NCBI GenBank assembly: GCA_958450325.1
Contig: OY288241.1
Coordinates: 50,788,078-50,852,077, forward strand
Length of the DNA: 64,000 nucleotides
Source of the DNA: Agrostemma githago
Taxonomy: Eukaryota; Streptophyta; Magnoliopsida; Caryophyllales; Caryophyllaceae
Direction of reading: 5' to 3'
Position 1 is the first letter of the stretch; each line of letters starts with the position of its first letter. A model generated the notes under the pieces. The model did no database searches, was not told where the DNA came from, and saw nothing but the letters and a program-made list of their open reading frames with translations. A program made the translations under genes and the position numbers. Shown here piece by piece: positions 1-11,610 of the stretch.

Positions 1-799
1 ATATAAGAGTAACTCCACATCTCATTGTACAATCCTAATTGTGGGTTTCCAAAATTCATTGCCCATCGCATATTTAATGTCACAACCAAGTAACCAACAT
101 GAAGATTTTCTAGGAGCTACCACTATTCTTTTGTTTTAAATTTGATGGAATAAACCCTAATAGCTCACGGAATTACATGTGTTTCTTGTACTGTGCAAAT
201 AAGATTAAACTATCTCAGCAATTTTCTTATCCGTTGGTGGGGGGGGGGGGGGGAGGGGGTCGCTTTGCGTACATCATAGGCTAAGAAAATTGAGTAAATA
301 TTGTCTAGCAATTCAACATTAAGCAGTTGAACCCAAAGATTTAGGGGAACGGAAAGAAACTGTATTAAGTAGGTAACCAAAGTATTCAGCTTGTTTGTAA
401 TATCCCCTCATATTTTCTAGTTGCCGGGGTCCCGTGGAAATGGGGTTCGTCTATCAAATGTTACACACTTTTAACAAACCACAGAAAACAGGTGGAAATA
501 CCAATATGGTTATCAACGAGGTATACATGGCTAAAGTTGGGATGACACCGCGTGTAAAGTATGGGAAAATAGAGCAGTATTACTGTACAAACGGGACATG
601 GAAACAGCTGGCCAAATTTACATACTATGCACATAAATGTGTTGACAAACAGGAAAGAAAAGGAAATACAACATCAGTTGAATAATGATGCTTTATCCTT
701 ATCTATTTGACCTATTATAGCAATAAGATGAACACAAGGGTGACGGGAGACCAACTCTACGTTGATATCCTCAACCATATGCAAAAAAAAAATGCTTAC
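1..799 (-). other. Intron 4 (partial) of the SIS3-like gene
   Basis: This stretch follows the GT donor at 799 (minus strand) of exon 4 of the RING-ligase gene. I searched the minus strand for the next expected exon (after the Leu codon, beginning Asp-Phe-Gly) and did not find it, so the intron probably runs past the left edge. It contains a long G run at about 237-253 and no convincing coding sequence. Short open frames here have no recognisable content. Confidence 0.6.
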
Positions 800-1646
800 A
801 GTCCCATTCCAGCAGCAAGTCCATTATCCACAAACATCAAAAGCCGAAACAAGAAAACAGCTGTGTAATCAGCCTGTTCATGAAACTCAATCACATTGGT
901 ATTAGTAATTAGTAATTAATACAAAAGGTAAGCTACCCAGTTGAAACCAAACGATGAAGGGTAGAAAACACACCACTATCCATATGTGCAAAGGATATGT
1001 GCAAAGATGATACCGCTTCCAGTTGACCGCCACTATAATTCTGATATCATTCTTGTCAAAGAACACTAATTCAATGAATCGATCACAAAAACAACAAGTG
1101 CCATCTTCTGACATAAAATTAATACGCAAAAGATGATACCTTTACATAGATTTTCAGCCTGAGGAAAGTGGACAACTTAAACAGATTCAACCTGAATACC
1201 ATTAAATTAAATGACTTCTTTACTAGGGAAAAAATATATCTAGCTACTAAAATTCTAAACCAATTTCACAGCACAAATCCAAGTTAAAAGCCTAAGAATA
1301 AGTGGCAATTATGAGATCAAAGCATCTAAAACAGATTCAACCATAAAGATCATTAACAAATGACAATTCTATTTCAAACCCACATTACACAAAACACTCA
1401 AATTTCAAGTAAAGAGGCGAAAATAGGATGAAGAACAATCACAAAGGATACACACTTGTGGCAAGCATTGACAAGAAGAAGCCATCATACCTAAAAAAAC
1501 AAAGAAACCATCAAAATGCATCAAGAACAAAACCCATCGTACCAAAATAATCAACTGAATAAACAAAGGAAAGGGTGAGATCAAAATCAAAATAATTAAA
1601 AGAAAAGAAAGCAGCACCATTTGAAATCAACCCCTCTGATAGCCAT
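800..1646 (-). CDS. SIS3: SIS3-like RING-type E3 ubiquitin ligase, N-terminal exons 1-4 (partial)
   Basis: Four exons can be placed by GT-AG boundaries and protein similarity: 1618-1646 (ATG at 1646), 1452-1490, 974-1040 and 800-873. Phases join without a break and encode about 69 residues: MAIRGVDFKWYDGFF, then a stretch ending in NWKRYHLCTYPLHIWIVV, then FRLLMFVDNGLAAGMGL. This matches, as I remember it, the membrane-spanning N terminus of SUGAR-INSENSITIVE 3 (Arabidopsis At3g47990), a RING E3 ligase acting in sugar signalling. In that family several hydrophobic segments precede a C-terminal C3H2C3 RING, which here would lie beyond the left edge. Introns are 127, 411 and 100 bp. No frameshift or stop is seen in these exons, so the gene may be functional. 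A paralogue of the same family cannot be excluded. Confidence 0.85.
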
Positions 1647-1962
1647 GAAAGCAAGATTTGGGGGTTATGAAGAATAAACCCTAGAACATACTAGAAAATT
1701 GAGAGAACATTTGAAGTGGGAATAAAAGGGGTGGGTGTGTCTGATGTATGTAACAGTTGATTGGTTGGTTGGTTGGTTGAGTGTAGTGTTAGTAAAAAAT
1801 GAGTCAGAAAATCAGGAAGCGGAAGATTTGGCGTTTTTTTTCTTCTGGTGTCAAAATTCTTCAAAAAAAAGGGATGGAATTTAGGGAAAGTTGATTTAAG
1901 GGTATATTTGTGTCATTATGTGTGTGGATTGTGAGCTGGAAGGAGGAGGTTGAACCGTTGAA
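1647..1962 (-). promoter_or_regulatory. 5' leader and proximal promoter of the SIS3-like gene
   Basis: This is the sequence immediately upstream of the ATG at 1646, read leftwards. It contains a (TTGG)n-type short repeat at about 1759-1780 and A/T-rich tracts. No TATA box could be assigned with confidence. It is called only by position. Confidence 0.45.
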
Positions 1963-3084
1963 GTGACAAATGAAGATCGAAGAAGAGTGGAACATTGGGG
2001 AATTGGTCAAACATCAGTCATCTTGTGTGTGATGTGTGATGTCGCCCCGTTTGAATTGCGTGATTGGCAAGCTCTTTCTTCTCATTTGAGTCACTTCCCT
2101 AATAGACATGTCACACAGGTTTGGCGGGTCGGGTCTCGGGTCATGCAGATTGGGTCAAAATACTGATGAGACGTGTTTTGTATGGTGTAATACGATATAT
2201 TTTGTATTTTTGTACTTATTTGATCGTTTGGAAGAGTTGTGCGAGTTTTGTTGCATATCTTGTCTTGATGGGATTTTAGTTTGAATTATGTGTTATTTTG
2301 ATGAGATATGTATTGTGTGTTGGGTTAGTGAAATAAGGATGATTTTTCTTGATGGTTACGATGGGCTAAGAAGTGCACGAGGAGTTGGTTACTGAGAAAA
2401 ATCAAGGTCGAGATCTGCAAGATATGAAATGGAGTCAAAACATTGGAGCCAAGCATGAAGTAGAAGATAGCCGCAGAGTGAGGACAAATTAGTCTGCCGC
2501 ATCACGAAGCTTATTGCAATATTTCTTACCCTTGAAATTCCTTCTTTAGTTACTACTCCCTCCGATTTTTTTGTTCATTTTATTGGAGACAAAAAATCAG
2601 AATTTTGGGAGAAGATTCTTGGCTAGATACATCATCTTAGTTTTCTACAAAAATACTACTCGTTGTTCAATTTTTAATAATCGTTTTATTCATGGAGGGG
2701 TAATCTTAGTTACTTCATCTTCTTAGTTGTTCAATTTTCAATAATCGTTTTTGTATGTTCGAATTATTCATGGAGGGCTAATCTCCATACTCTTGGAACA
2801 AGGGATTGAATCAAACCATCAAACTATTTTGATGGTAAGACTTTAATTTCTGTTTTGTCTTTTGAATATCAACTATTGTTTTACAGTATATAATTGTTTG
2901 ATTGTTAATTTATTTCTAGTTTGATCTCTTAGAATTATTTAATTTGGGTCGTGCTTTTTTCTAACGAACCTTTACTCAATTCTAACAACTTTTTGTCGAT
3001 TTACCCTTGTCATTTAATCCCATTCTAAAAATAATTTTTTAATTCTCTCTCTAAAAAATCTCAAAATCCAATCATTTCATAAAC
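1963..3084. other. Intergenic DNA without a recognised gene
   Basis: This is AT-rich sequence between the SIS3-like promoter and the SINE. A CTCCCTCCG stretch near 2556 with a partial inverted partner near 2610 may be the stump of a Stowaway MITE. A short repeat (TTCAATTTTTAATAATCG, near 2668 and again near 2735) is present. No open frame here has recognisable content. Confidence 0.5.
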
Positions 3085-3094
3085 ATATCATGAG

Positions 3095-3219
3095 ACGAAA
3101 GATGTCTTAGCCTAGTGGTTAGGACTAGGTGCTCTAGGCCAGTAGGTCTCAGGTTCGAATCCCCCCTCCCCCTATATTGTAATGCGACTAAGTGCGCTCT
3201 TCGTTGAACCAAAAAAAAT
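3095..3219 (+). mobile_element. tRNA-derived SINE
   Basis: An internal RNA polymerase III promoter is visible: box A TAGCCTAGTGG at 3108-3118 and box B GGTTCGAATCC at 3152-3162, at tRNA-like spacing. The body is about 125 bp and ends in an A-rich tail (3211-3218). The flanks ATATCATGAG (3085-3094) and ATACCATGAG (3220-3229) form a 9-of-10 target-site duplication. There is no sign of a folding functional tRNA, so this is a SINE and not a tRNA gene. Confidence 0.65.
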
Positions 3220-3423
3220 ATACCATGAGCAACCAAACATCGAAACCGTTCGAGGTCGGTAGAAGGAGGGATGGCTACGCCAATAGGGTCGAGGGTGGTG
3301 GACTGGTGGTGGGTGAGTGAGACACAAGTCAAGTCGGTCTGGATGGTGGGTAAGGGTGGTGTAGGCACCCGCAATTTGTCTGCTCGTGTCTGTAGCAGTC
3401 TCCAACACTTACACTACAAGAAT

Positions 3424-3765
3424 TAAGGTCTTGGGCGACTGATCTTAGCCACCGTCATCTGTCGCTAAAATAGACGCGCGACAGATGACAGTCGCTGAGG
3501 AACAGTCGCACCCATATGTCGCTTTGAGCGACCGATTTCAGTCGCTAAAAAAACACGCGCGACCGAAATCGGTCGCTACATGTAGTGACCGATGTCAGTT
3601 GCTAAGACTGTCCTTAGCGACCGATGTCAGTCGCTAAGGGGACAAAAGTAGCGACCGATATCGGTCGCTGAAGGGGTTGACGTGGCACCATAATAGGCCG
3701 ATATCGTTCGCTTTTAGACGTTTTATAGCGACCGATATCGGTCGCTAAGGAACCTGTAGTAGGCC
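3424..3765. repeat. CACTA-1 left subterminal repeats
   Basis: Many direct and inverted copies of a 9-bp half-site GCGACCGAT and its complement ATCGGTCGC are present, often joined as the palindrome GCGACCGATATCGGTCGC, with variants such as GCGACTGATGTCAGTCGC. In En/Spm elements such arrays bind the TNPA protein; that role is inferred here. Confidence 0.85.
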
Positions 3766-3998
3766 GATTTTATTTATTTCGTTTCTAGCCAAAATCTACA
3801 CAAAAACACAAACCAACAACCAAAATACGTCCCACACATCATTCCAAACATTCCAAACGTCGTTCCAAATGTTACGCCAACTTCACACTCCAGAATTGGC
3901 AACCAAGCACGCAAATGTCTTTAATACACTAAATTAAGAGTAATGTTACAAACTATTTTCGATAAATATTTATAAACTACAAACCGTTTTCAATCTAT

Positions 3999-5672
3999 TC
4001 AGCTAACAGAGAAACTAGCTGAAGCACCACTACCACCCCCATTGAAGGGGTCTCTTGGATCTCGGTGTCGAGGAATGGGGCCGGAGTATCAATTCTGTTG
4101 ATGCATGCTCCTCAGGCGGTTTAGCTCTTCTAGAATTTGCAAGCTGACCGCATCTTGTCGCTGGATACGCTCATCCTGCATCTATAACCTCTCATCCTGC
4201 TTCCTCATCCTCTCATCCTGCTCCCTCATCTTCTCATCCATAACAGCCCATTGCGCCCTCTCCTCTTGCAGTTCCGACCTCATATCAGCAACGACGGACG
4301 GTACATACTTCGTCGAGGTCGCATGCCCCCCCTCCGAGCGTTGGGTGGTGTCCAGTACAGGGTGTGAGCGTTCCCCATACCGTACACCGCTCCCTTGTGG
4401 TACCCTCGCACAATTCTGAACCAAATCTCGGTCGAGTCCTCACCTTCAGCGTCGGGCGCGTTAGTGGCCTCCAGGTATGCTCTCTAAAAGAAATTGTAGT
4501 GATGATTAGATGAGATTTAAAGAACAATGTAAAGAAGCCTTATGTTAGAAAATTACCTAAATGGCGGTGTCCGTCTTCGTAACGAAGCTTCGACCGGTGG
4601 TGGAGTCCCCCTTGCTCTTCGTGTCAAGAAACAACTGCACAGGCGGGGGGAGTTCTCCTGTTTGCTTCTTTAACTGTTGACAGTACATGTAGATTTCTCA
4701 TTTACATTTACAATGCAAACATTAAATAAGAATCCAAAATAAAAATCAAGGGAAAGGAAATACTTGCATTCATAGGCCACTGATGCATCGACTGCGACCC
4801 ACCGTAGTGGGTGGCCTCCGCTTCCGTCTCGGGGTCTCCTCTCCGCCTCTTGTTCTTCTTCGCCTGGACGGATCTCTTAAGGAACTTCGGGTCGGACCGG
4901 GCTTTTTCGAACTGTTCAATGGCTTCACCTACAATTTATATGAACAGATCTGTAAGATATATACAACTTTCTATTCAAGTACGAACACTAATTGAGTAAT
5001 CAAACCTTTAAGGTATTTGTGTGCCCTTCCCTCGCTCGCCAACTTCCACATGTTGTCCTTGTACCTTGGCTTTGCGACGTCCATGTGTTTGTCTCTCGCA
5101 GCCACCTCCAGACTGGGGTTCCAATAGCGTTTCATCTGCAAGATCGTTTGTTGTTAGTGTATTAGTAATCCTTAAACAATAAAAGTTAATTAATAAAACA
5201 AAAATATTGGTGCACCTTAAAGTTGTCGAATCACTTCTCCTGCTGCCACCGAGGCACTTTGGTCCAACCAGTGCAGTAAGTAGTCAAGTCTTTCATGAAG
5301 CTGTCCGACACACCAGTCACCACCGTTCGATCCCGAAACCTACACCAAAGAATGAAATAAGATGATGTCTCACAAAAAAATGAAATAAAATGAAGTTTCT
5401 AATGTGATTAAAGTTTGAAAACCAGTAAATAACGTTGCTAATAATGTAATGTCTCACCATGTCTTCTCGGGGCTCATAATTAAGTGTCCGTCGGGTCGAT
5501 ATTTAAGCCCGCCAGGTCTCTGCTCTGGTTGTTCAGGTTGTTGATCATCTTCCGCCTCCTCCTCGTTCCGCTGGTCCACCAGCTGATTCTCCTGTGGGTC
5601 CTCCTCCTGCTGCTTCTGGGACGCCCTGTTCTTGCTCCCACTCCCAAACCGCATTCTTCTGCCCAACGTCAT
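3999..5672 (-). pseudogene. TNPA-like CACTA protein, Transposase_24 (Ptta/En/Spm) family, degraded
   Basis: The start is ATG at 5672, just inside an acceptor, and the stop is TGA at 3999-4001. Exon-like pieces run leftwards. The first is a Gln/Glu-rich segment (about 5454-5640). Others encode a block beginning FRDRTVV near 5340, then RYWNPSLEVAARDKHMDVAKPRY (shortened here), and a block with the family's 'VYGMGNAHTLYWTPPNA' signature near 4370. The last piece is a run of EQDERMRKQDER-type heptads predicting a coiled coil (about 4100-4240). A C-run at about 4325 shifts the frame after the signature block, and an in-frame stop lies near 5238, so no intact protein is expected. The copy in CACTA-2 (53954-55599) is better preserved at the C terminus. 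Confidence 0.75.
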
Positions 5673-5767
5673 ATCTGCAGACAAAGGTAGAAAGTTAGAA
5701 ATTGACATCATAATATAACTACAGACTACTATATTGAAATAAAATAACTTACTAAAACTATACCCTA

Positions 5768-8705
5768 CTAGCAATCATCGTCGCTATCATCTTCCACTCG
5801 CCTACTCGAACCAACTACATCGTCTTCATCGTAGTCATCTTCCTCCTCCTCGTCATCGATCTCCAAATCATTGATATCTTCCTCCTCCTCGAACATATCA
5901 CTGGAAGCACCTTCCTCCTCCTCACCACCTTTATCATCTTCAAAATCCTCCCCCACATCCACCTCATTATTGTCATCATCACTTGCGAAAAGATTCTCAT
6001 CAATTGGAGACAATGTTGTACCACTAGAAATGACCTCCTCTTGGAAGAGGTCAGTGTCATAGTGCCTCCCTGGCTTAGTTTTAAACACTGTCCACCACTG
6101 GTTTACAGTTCTATCGTTCTTTGTGGTTGGATAAGGAGCAAAGTACACTTGATGGGCTTGATGTGCAAGTATAAACGGATCGTACTTGGAGTATTTTTTG
6201 GTATGATTAACTTCAACTAGTTTGTACCTTTCATGTACTCTAGTACCATGCACTGAATTGTCCTTCCATTCACATATAAATACCAGAGCTCTATACCCAT
6301 GATCATGTCCAACATAGCACAACTCGAAGAGGTTCTCCAGTAGACCGTAGTAGTCATCACCATCAAGTGACGACACACTCACACTGAAATTACATCTAGC
6401 CCTACTGCTACCATGGGCAAATGTATGGAAATTGTAACCATTAACCGAATACCGGTTCCAAGTTCTAACTTCCACAGAGGACTTTAGCTTCGTAGGGCAA
6501 GTGGACCGGTAGATGCTCTATTGAGTTAAAGAAAGAGGGTGGGAAGATCATCTTAAATTTGCATAGTATCTGAGGAATTTGATCCTCCAAACGAGTCATG
6601 CCGTCAATTGTAACCGTCAACGAACACAAATCTCGAAAAAACTGAGATATCTCAGTGATAGGATTCCAAACACCTTCCGGCAGCAGGTGATTCAACGCCA
6701 CAGGTAGTAACCGCTACATGAACACGTGACAATTGTGACTCTTCAAGCCTTGCAGCTTCAGGTTCTTAATGTCCACACACCGACTAAAATCAGATGCGTA
6801 CCCATCAGTGAACTTCAATTTCCCTACCCACTCTAACACAGCCTTTCTTTGAGCCTTATCAAGACTAAACAAGGCCCTAGGCTTGAACCCATCCCGCTTG
6901 ATATGCAATTTCGGACGGTCACAATTTTTTTTCAAATCTTTTCGGGATCCTACGGTGCCACATGTCTTACTTTCTACATCCATGACGGTGTGAATCAGTT
7001 GCTCAAAGAAATTCTTCTCAATATGCATCACATCCAGATTATGTCGGAGTAATAAAGTACTCCAATATGGAAGGTCGAAGAAGATGCTTCTTTTAAATCA
7101 ACCATTTTTTAATTTCTTAAGATCCTTGAACTCTTGATCGGTCCCGTCAACAGTAGATGGGAACTCTAAAATCACCTCCCATATCTCATCTCCATGGAGA
7201 CGAATCGGTGCCTCATCTAGCACCACCTCACCCTTCTTGAAAGCTCTCCTGTTCTTCCTGTACATGTGACCATGACAGTCAAACCAACTAATTTTGCTTG
7301 AATTACTTAGGTAAAACGCTTTACTTTCACTCATGCAAGAAGGACAAGCTTTTTGGCCCGCCGTAGACCAACCACTCAGCATACCATACACAGGGAAATC
7401 GTTTATAGTCCACAAAAGCGATGCTCTAAGCTGAAAATTTTGTTTCAACGACACATCATATGTCTCCACCCCTACTTCCCACAATTGTTTCAATTCCTCT
7501 ATCACTGGTTGTAAGTAAATATCCAAGTGGTTTTTTGGATTTTTTGGGCCGGGAACAATAAGAGAAAGGAAGATGAACGATGGTTTCAGACACAGCCATG
7601 AGGGTAAGTTGTATGGTGTGACCATGACAGGCCTGCATGAGTACAACTTACCGAACTGACCGAAAGGGGCAGACCCATCGGTACACAACCCAAGTCTCAC
7701 GTTACGGGGTTCCTCATCAAATTCAGGGTAAATCCTATCAAAGCGTTTCCACTCCTCCCCGTCACTAGGATGACACATCTTCCCCTTTACACGAGTTTCT
7801 TCTTTATGCCACCACATTTGTTCGGCAATGGTTCTGGTTGCATATAATTTTTGGAGTCTAGGGGCGATGGGAAAGTAGGTGAGTCGACCAAGTGCTATAG
7901 GTTTTTTATGGCTCTCAACACTCTTTCCCTTCCTACCCCTCAAAACAATATTTCCATCAACACTTTTGTATCTACCCTTACCACATATGTTACATTCCTC
8001 AAGCAGAACATCGTCCTTCCAAAAAAGCATACATCCATCGGGACAAGCATCGATCTTTTGATGCGGAAGTTCAAGACTTTTAACAATTTTTTTGGTATTG
8101 TAGAATGTTTTGGTCATTATGTTGTCTTTTGGGATGAGTTTCTCAATCAATGCAGCGACACCGTCTACGCACCCAAACGGTAGGTTGTAATCACATTTAA
8201 GGGTCACTACCATAGACGCGACTTCTAACAATGTCACATCACACCCTCCATATAATGGTTTTTTCGCAGCCTGTAACATATCAAAAAACGCTTTCGCTCG
8301 TGGGTTTGACTCTTGTGGGGTTGGTTGGTCATCGTCGTTAGCATACATGCTCTCATCATTAAACACATTGCACTCAACCACATCGACAATCATTCCTCTC
8401 AACCCGCCCTCATTCTGTTCAACCTCAGATTCCTCAACAACAGACGTCTCACCATGACAAATCCAACAATAATAATTTGGGCAAAATCCATTTGAGATGA
8501 TATGTTCCTTAATCAAAATAATATCCATGAATGTGAGGTTCTTACATTTCACACAAGGACATCTAAATCTACCCTCTGACGCGTATTCGGGATGAGTTTT
8601 AGCAAACTCAAGAAAACTATTAACACCCTCCAAAATTTTCGTTGTGGGACGTCGTCTTTTATCAAATCGTTCCTCATACATCCATTTTCGTTCAAATTTC
8701 TCCAT
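5768..8705 (-). pseudogene. TNP2-like transposase (Transposase_21) of CACTA-1, inactivated
   Basis: It opens with ATG at 8705. The N-terminal transposase-associated zinc-binding region has the pattern RCPCVKCKN. It is followed by the Transposase_21 core with CTDGSAPFG, TINDFPVYGMLSGWSTAG and DVMHIEKNFFEQ, the family's conserved acidic-residue blocks. A DUF4218-like part ends near 6490 and a DUF4216-like part (DDYYGLLENLFEL) starts near 6475, finishing in a strongly acidic tail. Two nonsense changes are visible against CACTA-2: a Trp codon to TGA at about 7095 and a Glu codon to TAG at about 6715. About 0.6 kb between the DUF4218 and DUF4216 parts has been deleted. The protein would have cut and joined DNA at CACTA ends. 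Confidence 0.88.
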
Positions 8706-8708
8706 TTT

Positions 8709-9325
8709 TTATCTAAAAAAATTTAGACAATAACCAAATACAAATTATTTCCTCTAAACTAATTTACTAATAGACACTACTCACATATTTAGTAAAATTC
8801 TCAGTTCATCTAAACATAGTAATATTTGCACCTAATCCGTTTATAAGTACGTCACTAAAGTGGCATAACTGTATTTTTACTTCCAATTTCCTAACCCATC
8901 AAAACAACCCAATTCATTCAACTACTTAACCACAAACCCTAAGTTTATACTAACAATCTACCTATTTCAAATTGGGGAACCTATGGACAATTAACATTCT
9001 AACTACACTAAATACTCCAACCACAACAACACTACACTATAAAAACATCTAACTCAATAACTAATTTATTTGTATCAATAAATGCAAAAATAAACAAATA
9101 ATTTAAATTAAGTATAGATAAAAAAAACATACCGTAACTAAGAAAAAATGGAGGAAAGGAGAAGGAATGATAAGAAAGGATGAAGGGGGAGACGGATTAG
9201 AGAGAAGGGGGAGGCGGGTAGAGAGAGTGTGAGAGAGAGAGAGAGTGAAATGGGATTTGTAGGAGGGGGGGGGGAGGGGGGGGGGGGGGGGGGGGTGCTC
9301 GCGGCTTTTAAAAAAATTTAGACTC
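8709..9325. other. Transposase leader of CACTA-1 with GA and poly-G tracts
   Basis: This is AT-rich sequence upstream of the transposase ATG, then (GA)n around 9222-9246 and a G run broken by single A residues at about 9263-9295. It presumably contains the promoter of the minus-strand transposase. No gene is seen. Confidence 0.6.
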
Positions 9326-9540
9326 TGTAGCGACTGATATCGGTCGCGCGGTTTTTATTTCAGTCGCTACGTAGAGACCGATATCGGTCGCGCGTCTTTT
9401 TTTAGCAACCGATATGGGTCGCTACGAGGTGTCAAATTTTCCCACTCGGTCTCTTCGTCCAGCGACTTATGTCGGTCGCGCGTGTTACTTTCAGTTGCTA
9501 AATGAGCGACTGATAGTTTTGGTCGCGCGCGTATGGTAGC
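9326..9540. repeat. CACTA-1 right subterminal repeats
   Basis: This has the same GCGACCGATATCGGTCGC family of words as the left end, in fewer copies (for example near 9333-9347, 9376-9390 and 9413-9422), ending about 20 bp before the right terminus. Confidence 0.8.
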
Positions 9541-11610
9541 TAATGGAGGTATTTCTTGTAGTGTTAGCGGAGTACAAATTTATCAAGACCGACCTCAAAT
9601 CCAGACTCACTGGATCATTTTCAATAAAATAAAGCTACTTTGAGCCAAAACCGTCACCGGGGGTAAAACCGTCTTTGTCGACCGAGTCAAACCCGATCAA
9701 AGTCAAAACCCGAAATCAAAGTAAGCAACAAAAGCGTCCAAATACGCAATCAAATCAATGTCAAACCGTATCCAATCATACCTCAAATAACACGGATATC
9801 AATCCGTATTTTGAGCAACTTTCGATACACGCGAATTCAACTGCTTGAACCCACGCGCCTCAGAACTGAGTCGCCCCGAGTGAGGCACCTGAATTTTAAG
9901 GCGCTAGCCTTCAGGCGCCTGAATTTCGAAGTCAGAGCATTTCGCAAAAATCTATAAATACACCCTTATGCACACCATTTCAAGGGGACTTCCTCACTTT
10001 TCCGAATGTGGGATCAAAAGTGCGAGAGCAATTCCGAGGTCGGAAAACCATTTTTTCCGATTTACGAATACAAAAATTGAGACCAAAAACCTCTCTTCAA
10101 CCATTTCAAAAGATTACTCCCTTCATTCGACAAGGGTTCGGTAATCTCAAAACACAAAACACACCCTTACTCTTCCTACATACCTCGAATCGCTCCTCGT
10201 GTCTACGACGATACTCCGCGAGTTCGTATTTTGATGCAATTGACATGTAGGTTGAGGGTGTCCAAATTCCATCTCTAATCTCTAATCTTTTTAATTATCG
10301 TACACTAACATTACTAACTTTTCATTTTTGTATACTAACATTTATTTTCCGTTTCTAATATCTAACTACTAACTTTCCGACGCTAAAATGCTCGTCCTTT
10401 TACGTATCGAGTACTAAGGATGAAGAAATAAGGAAATCCAAACATAAGAGTACCGCACTCGCGTCGCCGGTCGCTTATCTCGTCACCCCGCGTATTTTGT
10501 CGTTTAAGGTGAGTCAACCCCTAAAACGCTTTTACGCTTTTGTTCTATTAATACTGTGCATATTATATAATAAAACTATTTTCAAAAACACAACTCGAAC
10601 AGACGTCCTATGACGCTAAATCGAGCATCGTAGGCCTTAATGGCCAAATTACAATGCCAAAATGCAAAGGACCAAATGTTTGCGATGACGAGTCGTTATC
10701 GGTCTCGAGCAAATATCCGATGACGCCATTTAAACGCCGTAAGCCTAATGGTCAAACGACGATGTCAATAGTGCAAAGGATTTAACATTCGCCGTGACGA
10801 ATTGATCCTTTCAATCGAACACATTCGATAATCGAATCTGCCCAAAGTCTGCCTGACCACCAGACAGGACGCACGGGTGGTGGCATCTCATGCTTGAGGC
10901 GCGCCACCCCAGGCGCCTGACCTACAGGTTATGACGTGATCGTAGAATCCTCCGTCGCGTGTTTTTGATGTCATTTATAACTGTCGCTCTAAATGTTTGA
11001 TGTCGATTCTGTAATCGAATGTCGCGCATAGAGAGCCATCGAGAATTGAATTAATACAAAACCTAATGGCGTCAATCCAAGTGTCGTATGGTCCGCAAGA
11101 CCCGACAACGACGTTGCGATATGGAGGGCTCAGATATTCGTATTAAGTCGGTATATTCGATTCAAATCATAAAATGGGACGATTAACAACAAGTACCGAA
11201 TTAAGGTGAAAAGGAGGTATCGTAGACTTTTAACTTAGTCAAACAACGATACAAGTTTTGCCTAGGGAATTACACTTACGACGTAAGTCGATGCGTGCCA
11301 ATCTATCACGTATTTCTTATAAAGCCCACTTTTCATATATTCGTTTTCTTCCCTTTACGACTTTGAGTGAATGACTCGCGATGTTAATCCAATATCGACG
11401 ACTCCTTAGTCGGACTCGATATTTGATAAATCAAGGCAATCATATTTTGCTAGGATAAGTTGGGACGAGACTTCAAGGCCTCGGGATCAAGCTATCATCA
11501 CGCTTTGGTCCCGAACATACACCATCGTTTCAGGCGCTCTAGTAGCATAAGCACCTGAAGGCGGGGTCACTGCACATCAGGCGCCAGAACTTCAAGGCGC
11601 CCTAGCTCGC

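Larger units (their letters stand above)
3412..9563 (-). mobile_element. CACTA-1, En/Spm-type DNA transposon (defective)
   Basis: Termini are CACTACAAGAATTAAGG (left) and the inverse of CACTACAAGAAATACC (right), flanked by the 3-bp duplication TTA (3409-3411 and 9564-9566). Both subterminal regions carry dense GCGACCGATATCGGTCGC-type words. It carries two minus-strand genes in the usual order, the TNP2-like transposase (5768-8705) and then a TNPA-like gene (3999-5672), both broken. It is inserted in LTR C. CACTA-2 at 49485-56171 is a sister copy in the opposite orientation. Confidence 0.93.
3360..11610 (+). mobile_element. LTR 'C' of a Tat-type retrotransposon, split by CACTA-1 and truncated
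   Basis: It begins TGTAGGCACCC at 3360, resumes after CACTA-1 at 9567 and runs to 11610 where LTR D begins. It shares blocks with the other Tat LTRs here (K, B, F): the 'cgacctcaaat' block, a TATA box (TATAAATAC, about 9952), and the 'tgtaggttgagggtgt' block at 10248. GCGCCT-rich words occur just before the TATA box and again downstream. Compared with K and F it lacks about 90 bp between the first block and 'ttagcggag', a deletion that must predate CACTA-1 because TTA flanks the transposon on both sides. The LTR 3' end is missing. Confidence 0.7.

Noticed and set aside
434..685. 83-codon plus-strand open frame near the left edge
   Set aside because: It lies in the antisense strand of a probable intron, has no motif, and no splice or start context supports it.
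902..1129. 75-codon minus-strand open frame
   Set aside because: It is exon 3 of the SIS3-like gene read through both splice sites. The real exon is 974-1040.
2554..2616. Stowaway MITE with CTCCCTCCG end
   Set aside because: Only about 60 bp with a weak inverted partner and no clear TA duplication. It is at most a remnant.
3100..3175. tRNA gene
   Set aside because: Boxes A and B are present but the arms do not pair as a tRNA, and an A-tail and duplication follow. It is a SINE.
5871..6062. Ser-rich plus-strand protein in CACTA-1
   Set aside because: It is the antisense of the GAG/GAT-rich acidic tail of the transposase.
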